From Polaribacter tangerinus (GTDB lineage: Bacteria; Bacteroidota; Bacteroidia; Flavobacteriales; Flavobacteriaceae): a stretch of DNA of 64,000 bases. Every line of letters begins with the position of its first letter. Position 1 is the first letter of the stretch. The stretch is taken from assembly GCF_038024095.1 (NCBI RefSeq), contig NZ_CP150668.1, positions 310,001 through 374,000 of the forward strand, given 5' to 3'. Positions 57,703 to 64,000 of this stretch are shown one piece after another. Under the pieces are notes generated by a model that ran no database searches, had not been told where the DNA came from, and saw nothing but the letters and a program-made list of their open reading frames with translations. A program made the position numbers and the translations under genes.

Positions 57703-58752
57703 ATGAAAAAAATAATTTACCTTGCAAGTGCAGTAGCTTTTATAGCCTGCGGCACAAGCAAAACAGTGTCTAAAGAAGACGCAAACGTAGACCAAGCTGC
57801 TAAATACGCAGCAACAATTACAGCTAAAGAACTAGGCACGCACTTATTTACATATGCTTCAGACGAGTTTGAAGGTAGAAACACTGGAGAGCCTGGCCAA
57901 AAAAAAGCGGTTAAGTATTTAAAAGATTTTTATGTGAACGAAGGCATTTCCTCTCCCCTAGGTGGAGACGACTACTTTCAAGAAGTTCCTACAGAATGGA
58001 TTAATAAAAATACTAGAAGAGGAGAATTTAAAGACTCAGAAAATGTAGTTGCATTTATAAAAGGTTCGGAAAAACCAGATGAAATTGTTGTAATTTCTGC
58101 TCACTTAGATCACGAAGGAATTAAAAACGGACAAATTTATAATGGTGCCGATGACGATGGCTCTGGTACTGTTGCAATTTTAGAAATTGCACAAGCATTT
58201 CAAATGGCGACAAAAGCTGGCAAAGGTCCGAAACGTTCAATTTTATTTTTACATGTAACTGGAGAAGAAAAAGGATTACTTGGCTCTAAATATTATACAG
58301 ATGTAGACCCTATATTCCCGCTATCGAATACCGTTTGTAATTTAAATATTGATATGGTAGGTAGAATTGATGCAAGACATAAAGACAATCCTAACTTTGT
58401 TTATTTAATTGGTTCTGATAAATTAAGCACTGAGCTACATAATTTATCTGAAGCTGTAAATAAAAAATACACCAACATAAGTTTAGACTATAAGTACAAT
58501 GATGAAAATGATCCTAATAGATTTTATTACAGATCTGATCATTATAACTTTGCAAAAAATAATGTACCAATTATTTTCTATTTTAACGGAACTCATGCCG
58601 ATTATCACAGACCTACAGACACACCAGACAAAATAAACTATGAATTATTAGAAAATAGAGCTCGTTTGGTTTTTCATACAGCTTGGGAAGTTGCAAATAG
58701 AGAAACAAGAATTGTTGCAGACAAAGCAACTGAAGTTAAAACAAGTAAATAA
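57703..58752 (+). CDS. M28-family zinc aminopeptidase lipoprotein
   Basis: 349 residues. A lipobox (FIACG, C16) anchors it to a membrane. The two-zinc site is intact: H134 in SAHLDHEG, D150 region in NGADDDGSGT, the catalytic Glu pair E188-E189 in TGEEKG, D217 in NIDMVGR, and a final His in GTHADYHRPTD (about 297). It removes N-terminal amino acids from peptides outside the cytoplasm. It has its own promoter and terminator. Confidence 0.95.
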   Translation: MKKIIYLASAVAFIACGTSKTVSKEDANVDQAAKYAATITAKELGTHLFTYASDEFEGRNTGEPGQKKAVKYLKDFYVNEGISSPLGGDDYFQEVPTEWINKNTRRGEFKDSENVVAFIKGSEKPDEIVVISAHLDHEGIKNGQIYNGADDDGSGTVAILEIAQAFQMATKAGKGPKRSILFLHVTGEEKGLLGSKYYTDVDPIFPLSNTVCNLNIDMVGRIDARHKDNPNFVYLIGSDKLSTELHNLSEAVNKKYTNISLDYKYNDENDPNRFYYRSDHYNFAKNNVPIIFYFNGTHADYHRPTDTPDKINYELLENRARLVFHTAWEVANRETRIVADKATEVKTSK

Positions 58753-58773
58753 TTTTACTAATTTTGAGATATT

Positions 58774-58804
58774 AAAAAAGACCAAGCAAAGCTTGGTCTT
58801 TTTT
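58774..58804. terminator. Bidirectional terminator
   Basis: A perfect 14-bp stem AAAAAAGACCAAGC (58774-58787) with GCTTGGTCTTTTTT (58791-58804), loop AAA, lies between the convergent peptidase and recG genes. Confidence 0.95.
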
Positions 58805-58820
58805 AATTATAAATACAATA

Positions 58821-60917
58821 TTAACTAATATTAGACCAAATTTTTGAAGATCTAGTTATTTTTGCAAACGTGTTTTTAATAGGTAAATTTACTGCTTTTT
58901 CTAAATTTGCATCCTCTTGTAAAACTGTTATAGCAGTATTTCTTGCTGCAACCAAAATTTTAGAATCTTTTACTACATCAGCTATTTTTAAATTTAAAAC
59001 ACCACTTTGCTGGGTTCCCATTATATTTCCAGGACCTCTTAGTTTTAAATCTACCTCTGCTATTTTAAATCCATCGGTAGTTTCTACCATTGTTTCTAGT
59101 CTTGTTTTAGCTTCACTAGAAAGTTTAAAGCTAGACAATAAAATACAATAACTTTGGTCTGCTCCTCTACCTACTCTACCTCTTAACTGGTGTAGCTGAG
59201 ACAAACCAAACCGCTCAGAACTTTCAATTATCATTACACTCGCATTGGGTACGTTTACACCTACTTCAATTACAGTAGTGGCCACCATAATTTGAGTTTC
59301 GCCCTTCACAAAACGTTGCATTTCATAGTCTTTATCAGCAGGCTTCATTTTACCGTGAACAATACTAATTTGATATTTAGGCGAAGGAAATTCTCTAGAA
59401 ACACTCTCGTAACCATCCATCAAATCTTTATAATCCATTGCCTCAGACTCTTCAATTAATGGGTACACAATATACACTTGTCTTCCTTTTGCAATTTCAT
59501 CCTTCATAAACTTAAATACAGAAAGTCTGTTGCTATCATACCTATGCACCGTTTTCACTTCTTTTCTACCGGGTGGTAATTCGTCAATAACAGAAATATC
59601 TAAATCACCATAAACAGACATTGCCAAAGTTCTGGGAATAGGAGTTGCTGTCATCACTAATATATGAGGAGGCAATGTATTTTTAGACCATAATTTAGCT
59701 CGTTGCTTTACCCCAAACCTATGTTGCTCGTCGATAATTGCAATACCTAAATTATTAAACTGTACTTTGTCTTCTAAAAGCGCGTGAGTTCCCACCAAAA
59801 TATGTAGTGTTCCATTTTCTAACTGTTCGTGAATTTCTCGCCTTCTTTTTGCTCTAACAGAACCAGTTAAAATAGCTACCTGAATATTTAAATCTCCTAA
59901 AAGTTCAGAAACTGCTGTAAAATGCTGATTTGCTAAAATTTCTGTAGGCGCCATAATTGTTGCCTGAAACCCATTATCTATAGCCAATAACATGGCTAAA
60001 ATTGCTACAATTGTTTTACCAGAACCTACATCTCCTTGTAACAAACGGTTCATATGAGCACCAGACGCAACATCTTTTCTAATTTCCTTTAAAACTCTTT
60101 TTTGAGCATTTGTTAAATCGAAGGGAAGTTTTTCTGAATAAAATTGATTAAATACATCGCCAACAGTTTCAAAACTAAACCCTTTTATTTTTGATTTATG
60201 AATCAGTTTTTTTCTAACCAATTGCAATTGAATAAAAAACAACTCTTCAAACTTTAACCTATTTTGAGCTCTAGCAAGTTTTTCTTGATTTTTTGGAAAA
60301 TGAACATTTAGTAGTGCCTCTCTTTTGTTCATTAAGTTAAAATCGGTAATAATTTCCTGAGATAATGTCTCTTGAATACCATCATAACATTGCTGCAATA
60401 AATTTTGAATATAGTTTCTCATTAACTTATTCGAAACTCCAGAATTATTTAACTTTTCTGTTGATGGATACACTGGTTGCATCTTAGATTGCAACTTTTT
60501 TTTGTAGTTTGTTACCAATTCTATTTCTGGATGCGGAATGCTAAAACTACCATTGTAATGATTTAATTTTCCGTAAACTACATAAGGCTCATTAATTTTT
60601 AATGAATCTTTAATCCATTTTTGTCCTTTAAACCAAACCAACTCCATAGAACCTGTTGCATCTTGAAACGTCGCTACCAGTCTACTTCCTCTTTTCTGTG
60701 CCACCGATTTCACATGAGTAATTTTACCAACAATTTGTACCTCCGAAGAACTCGGCTGCAAATCTTTTATGGCATAAAAAGCTGTTTTATCAATATACCG
60801 AAAAGGGAAAAAATTTAATAAATCATTGCATGTTTTTATACCCAATTCTGTATACAAAAGAGCAGCTCTTTGCACACTAATTCCTGCTATATATGTTACT
60901 GGATATTCTAAGTTCAA
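58821..60917 (-). CDS. recG: ATP-dependent DNA helicase RecG
   Basis: 698 residues. It remodels stalled replication forks and Holliday junctions. The N-terminal wedge/OB fold (about 60-150) precedes the helicase core: Walker A LQGDVGSGKTIVA, DEQH (IIDEQHRFGVKQR), MTATPIPRT, and QLHQLRGRVGRG. The start is a TTG at 60917: an in-frame stop lies close upstream and no ATG is available, while the sequence from there (NLEYPVTYIAGI) matches the usual RecG N-terminus. It is divergent from the RsmB-type gene. Confidence 0.96.
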   Translation of the reverse strand: MNLEYPVTYIAGISVQRAALLYTELGIKTCNDLLNFFPFRYIDKTAFYAIKDLQPSSSEVQIVGKITHVKSVAQKRGSRLVATFQDATGSMELVWFKGQKWIKDSLKINEPYVVYGKLNHYNGSFSIPHPEIELVTNYKKKLQSKMQPVYPSTEKLNNSGVSNKLMRNYIQNLLQQCYDGIQETLSQEIITDFNLMNKREALLNVHFPKNQEKLARAQNRLKFEELFFIQLQLVRKKLIHKSKIKGFSFETVGDVFNQFYSEKLPFDLTNAQKRVLKEIRKDVASGAHMNRLLQGDVGSGKTIVAILAMLLAIDNGFQATIMAPTEILANQHFTAVSELLGDLNIQVAILTGSVRAKRRREIHEQLENGTLHILVGTHALLEDKVQFNNLGIAIIDEQHRFGVKQRAKLWSKNTLPPHILVMTATPIPRTLAMSVYGDLDISVIDELPPGRKEVKTVHRYDSNRLSVFKFMKDEIAKGRQVYIVYPLIEESEAMDYKDLMDGYESVSREFPSPKYQISIVHGKMKPADKDYEMQRFVKGETQIMVATTVIEVGVNVPNASVMIIESSERFGLSQLHQLRGRVGRGADQSYCILLSSFKLSSEAKTRLETMVETTDGFKIAEVDLKLRGPGNIMGTQQSGVLNLKIADVVKDSKILVAARNTAITVLQEDANLEKAVNLPIKNTFAKITRSSKIWSNIS

Positions 60918-60989
60918 AAGAAAAAAATCTTATTACGAAAATACAGAAATCAGCGCTAATTTTAGTGAAAAATTCGATAATATTTAATG

Positions 60990-60997
60990 TATCTTTG
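60990..60997 (+). promoter_or_regulatory. -7 promoter element of the RsmB-type methyltransferase gene
   Basis: TATCTTTG matches the consensus, 21 bases before the ATG at 61019. It lies inside an extended upstream frame, which argues against that longer start. Confidence 0.5.
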
Positions 60998-61018
60998 CAA
61001 ACCATTAGAAAACCACAA

Positions 61019-62242
61019 ATGAGATTACATAGAAATTTAACTTTTGCAGTAATAGATAGTATTAGAGACATTTTTAACGAGGGTGTCTATGCCGATAAAG
61101 CTGTAGAAAAAGCACTAAAACGCGATAAGCGTTGGGGAGCTAGAGACCGAAAATTTGTTGCAGAAACCATCTATGAAATTGTACGTTGGAATCGTTTATA
61201 TGCAGAAATTGCAGAGGTAAAACTTCCTTATGATAGAGATAATATTTGGAGAATATTTACAGTTTGGTGTGTGTTAAGAGGTATTAAGTTACCTGATTGG
61301 AATCAAATTGGAGAAAACGTACCAGAGAGAAGAATAAAAGGGAGATTTGCAGAGTTGTCTAAAATTAGAAAATACAGAGAATCTATTCCAGATTGGATGG
61401 ATGAGTTGTGTGTTACTGAACTAGGTGAAGAAATATGGACCCAAGAAATAGCTTCACTAAACAAACAAGCAAAAGTAATTTTACGAACAAATACTTTACA
61501 AATTTCTAAAGAAATTTTACAAAAAAAATTACACTCAGAAAACGTAGTTACCGAAACTATACCCAATCACCCAGATGCCCTTTTACTTCCAGAAAGAGCC
61601 AATGTTTTTAAAACAGAAGCTTTTCATAATGGCTTTTTTGAAGTTCAAGACGCCTCTTCTCAATTGGTTGCAGCGTATTTAGACGTAGCACCTGGCATGA
61701 AAGTAGTAGATACTTGTGCTGGTGCTGGTGGCAAAACACTTCATTTGGCATCATTAATGCAAAATAAAGGGCAAATAATTGCAATGGATATTTATGAAAG
61801 TAAACTTCGCAAACTTAAAGTAAGAGCAAAGAGAAACAAAGCTCATAATATAGATATGCGTGTAATAGACTCTACAAAGCCAATAAAAAAATTATATGGT
61901 AAAGCAGACAGAGTTTTAATAGACGCACCTTGCTCTGGACTCGGAGTACTAAAAAGAAACCCAGACTCTAAGTGGAAACTTCAACCAGAATTTATAGAAA
62001 ACATCAAAAAGGTGCAACAAGAGATATTACAAAGTTACTCTAAAATGTTAAAACCAGGAGGAAAAATGGTGTATGCAACCTGTTCTATTCTACCATCCGA
62101 AAATCAAAATCAAGTAAAAGAATTCTTAGCTTCTGAAGCAGGTAAAGATTTTACATTTATATCAGACAAAAAAGTTTTGGCGCATCAAAGCGGTTTTGAT
62201 GGATTTTATATGGCACTCATAGAAAAAAATAACGCTTCATAA
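61019..62242 (+). CDS. RsmB/NOP-family RNA cytosine-5 methyltransferase
   Basis: 407 residues from the ATG at 61019 (MRLHRNLTFAVIDSI); a longer frame to 60893 overlaps recG and contains the promoter. It methylates C5 of a cytosine in rRNA. SAM motif I is VVDTCAGAGGKTLHLAS. The two catalytic cysteines are in DAPCSGLGVLKRNPD (motif IV) and YATCSILPSENQ (motif VI). The N-terminal helical domain (about 1-130) resembles NusB-like RNA-binding parts. The exact target is unknown. The endonuclease gene starts one base after the stop. Confidence 0.93.
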   Translation: MRLHRNLTFAVIDSIRDIFNEGVYADKAVEKALKRDKRWGARDRKFVAETIYEIVRWNRLYAEIAEVKLPYDRDNIWRIFTVWCVLRGIKLPDWNQIGENVPERRIKGRFAELSKIRKYRESIPDWMDELCVTELGEEIWTQEIASLNKQAKVILRTNTLQISKEILQKKLHSENVVTETIPNHPDALLLPERANVFKTEAFHNGFFEVQDASSQLVAAYLDVAPGMKVVDTCAGAGGKTLHLASLMQNKGQIIAMDIYESKLRKLKVRAKRNKAHNIDMRVIDSTKPIKKLYGKADRVLIDAPCSGLGVLKRNPDSKWKLQPEFIENIKKVQQEILQSYSKMLKPGGKMVYATCSILPSENQNQVKEFLASEAGKDFTFISDKKVLAHQSGFDGFYMALIEKNNAS

Positions 62243-62243
62243 A

Positions 62244-64000
62244 ATGAAAAAAATATTTCTTGCTATTTCAGCTATAACATCCTTTTGTAGTTTTTCTCAG
62301 CATGAATCTTATTATAATAATGTAAACTTGCAACTTACTGGTTTAGCTTTAAAAAATGAGTTAGCTACAAAAATAACCAGTAGCCATAGTAATTTTTTAA
62401 CTTACACACCAGATGTTTGGATTGCTTCAAAAGCTACAGATAAAAATCCGAATAATAATGCTGAAGTTATTCTAATTTACGGTTACGAAAACGGAACTGA
62501 TTCCGATTTATCTAATGACAGAGAAAGAGGAATAAACAATAATGGCGGCGCAATATTTAATTGGAATCGAGAACACGTTTTTCCGAAATCTCTTGGAAAT
62601 CCAAATCTTGGAAATGTAGGGCCAGGTGCAGATGCACATCACCTAAGACCCGCAGATGCCTCTAGAAATTCTCTGAGAAGTAATAGAAAATTTGGAAGAG
62701 GAAGTGGAAATTCTGGCTTATCTACAATTGACTTTTACCCTGGTCTCGATGGTCCAAATACAGCTGCTTGGTATCCTGGAGACGAATGGAAAGGGGATGT
62801 TGCAAGAATGATAATGTACATGTATTTACGCTATGGAAATGTTTGTTTACCTTCTAGTGTTGGCATTGGAGACAGTTCGAAAACTCCTGATGATATGATT
62901 GATTTGTTCCTAAACTGGAATGTAGAAGACCCAGTTTCTGAATTCGAAAAAGCAAGAAATAATTATCATGAAAACACTAGTAATCCATCGGCTCAAGGTA
63001 ATAGAAATCCGTTTATAGACAATCCGTTTCTTGCTACATTAATATGGGGCGGCGATGGTGCAGAAGATACCTGGGGAATTTACACATCAAAAGACAATGA
63101 AGCTCCTACCACTCCTACAAACGTTACAGTAAATAATATCGATTTTAGTTCGTTCAATATTACTTGGTTGGCAGCCACAGATAATGTGGGTGTAACGGGA
63201 TATGATGTTTTTATAAACAATACGTTAGCCTTAAAAACTACTACAACATCTGCTACCATAAGCAATCTTTCTCCAGGTACCCAATATTCTGTACAAATAC
63301 TTGCAAAAGATTTAGTAAATAATAAGTCTCAAAAAAGTAGCCCTCTAATTACCCAAACACTAAAAGACACAGAAGCACCAACTAAACCAACAAATATAAT
63401 TATCAGAAATATTACAGATACTTCCTTCACTATTACTTGGCAAGCTTCTACAGACAATCATAAGGTAGATTCTTATAGTGTATATATAAATAATGTACTC
63501 TCTAGAAAAGTTACAAATACTAGCTATACTGTAACAAATTTGCAACCGAATACAAATTACAATTGTCAGATTTTAGCAACAGATATGTCTAATAATAATT
63601 CTGAACTATCCCAAACCATTACTACAAAAACAGTGGCTGGTACAAGCGGTGTTGCTACCTCTTTATTTATATCTGAATATGTAGAAGGCTCTGGTAACAA
63701 TAAAGCTATAGAAATCGTAAACCTAACGGGCAAAACAGTAAATCTAAATAGTTATAACTTAAGGCGAAACCCTGGTGGTGGAAATAGTTGGTCAGATGCT
63801 TTTTACCTAAATAGCGGGAACATAAAAAATATTTTACCAAATGATGTTTTTGTGGTTACGCATCCAAACGCAAGTGCCACAAAACTTGTAACTGAATCTG
63901 ACTTACAAACTAATGCCGCAGTAGATAATGGTGCGCCTTTGAGTTTTAATGGTGATGACCCTGTCGGACTTTTTAAAGGAAATAATTTAATTGATATTGT
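62244..64000 (+). CDS. Secreted endonuclease I with FN3 and lamin-tail domains (3' end cut)
   Basis: The frame is open to the window end, at least 585 residues. A signal peptide (MKKIFLAISAITSFCSFSQ) leads into an endonuclease I (NucM/EndA) domain (about 20-290) with the catalytic NREHVFPKS and the metal-site segment ADAHHLRPAD. Two fibronectin type III repeats follow (about 290-375 and 378-465, each starting with APT.PTN), then a lamin-tail domain from about 475 (LFISEYVEGSGNNKAIEIVN). Large secreted nucleases of this plan are common in marine flavobacteria and digest environmental DNA. A C-terminal type IX sorting domain would be expected beyond the window. Confidence 0.93.
   Translation, partial: MKKIFLAISAITSFCSFSQHESYYNNVNLQLTGLALKNELATKITSSHSNFLTYTPDVWIASKATDKNPNNNAEVILIYGYENGTDSDLSNDRERGINNNGGAIFNWNREHVFPKSLGNPNLGNVGPGADAHHLRPADASRNSLRSNRKFGRGSGNSGLSTIDFYPGLDGPNTAAWYPGDEWKGDVARMIMYMYLRYGNVCLPSSVGIGDSSKTPDDMIDLFLNWNVEDPVSEFEKARNNYHENTSNPSAQGNRNPFIDNPFLATLIWGGDGAEDTWGIYTSKDNEAPTTPTNVTVNNIDFSSFNITWLAATDNVGVTGYDVFINNTLALKTTTTSATISNLSPGTQYSVQILAKDLVNNKSQKSSPLITQTLKDTEAPTKPTNIIIRNITDTSFTITWQASTDNHKVDSYSVYINNVLSRKVTNTSYTVTNLQPNTNYNCQILATDMSNNNSELSQTITTKTVAGTSGVATSLFISEYVEGSGNNKAIEIVNLTGKTVNLNSYNLRRNPGGGNSWSDAFYLNSGNIKNILPNDVFVVTHPNASATKLVTESDLQTNAAVDNGAPLSFNGDDPVGLFKGNNLIDI

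Noticed and set aside
60893-61018. N-terminal extension of the RsmB-type gene
   Set aside because: It overlaps the recG start, contains the -7 promoter element, and adds a sequence not typical of the family, whose start is MRLHRNL.

Overview
The window is an AT-rich stretch of ordinary chromosome from a marine-type member of the Flavobacteriaceae (Bacteroidota), closest in feel to Polaribacter or Tenacibaculum. The family call rests on several things seen together. The -7 promoter element TAnnTTTG recurs upstream of many genes and Shine-Dalgarno sites are absent. The bacillithiol gene bshA, a split transketolase, an ACT-less SerA, DUF3810 and a gene order relA/spoT - fur - purA - OstA/LptA-like are present, with many lipoprotein or secreted proteins. 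The genus is inference. About 51 protein genes were found, one cut at each edge. I see no rRNA, tRNA, CRISPR array, insertion sequence, prophage or plasmid signature.

Layout. 1-2.1 kb: end of an outer-membrane beta-barrel gene and an unusual SDR-like protein. 2.1-4.4 kb (minus): a TruC/RluA-type pseudouridine synthase and YchF, separated by the only long gene-free stretch (2854-3298), which holds a run of strong hairpins and a -7 box and is the best candidate here for an undescribed element. 4.5-11.5 kb: a carboxypeptidase-regulatory-like secreted protein, a dicluster ferredoxin (minus) divergent from an acyl-CoA reductase - serC - serA - YggS - exonuclease series. 11.5-15 kb (minus): DEAD-box helicase and a thioredoxin-fold lipoprotein without CxxC. 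15-25 kb: ABC-F ATPase, sulfurtransferase, dicarboxylate/amino-acid symporter, DUF937, bshA, transketolase N subunit, an asparagine-synthetase-B-like exported protein and dnaB. 25-39.9 kb (plus): DUF3810, two amidohydrolase genes, SpoU methyltransferase, M48 protease, relA/spoT, fur, purA, OstA/LptA-like, class III aminotransferase. 40-43.2 kb (minus): a capsule/exopolysaccharide export pair (Wzc-like tyrosine kinase and Wza-like lipoprotein). 43.3-49.6 kb (plus): methyltransferase, PduO, DUF2795, secA, a PAS-LuxR regulator. 49.7-54.5 kb (minus): folE, hisS, YihY/BrkB, pentapeptide protein, nadC. 54.6-58.8 kb (plus): rlmH, rdgB, an iron/cobalamin-type ABC permease and ATPase, an M28 peptidase. 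58.8-64 kb: recG (minus), RsmB-type methyltransferase and a secreted endonuclease I with FN3 and lamin-tail domains, cut by the window end.

Most genes are housekeeping: replication and repair (dnaB, recG, exonuclease, rdgB), translation and RNA modification (hisS, rlmH, RsmB, SpoU, pseudouridine synthase, DEAD helicase, ABC-F), stringent response (relA/spoT), secretion (secA), serine, NAD, folate and purine synthesis. Oddities lie inside known families: catalytic residues missing from the SDR-like protein, the TlpA-like lipoprotein, one ABC-F ATP site, two of three amidohydrolase domains and the structural zinc site of Fur; an apparent ATT start codon; overlapping divergent promoters at the ferredoxin gene; and near-leaderless transcripts for dnaB and the SpoU gene. 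I found no convincing multi-gene novel system such as a defence island or biosynthetic cluster.
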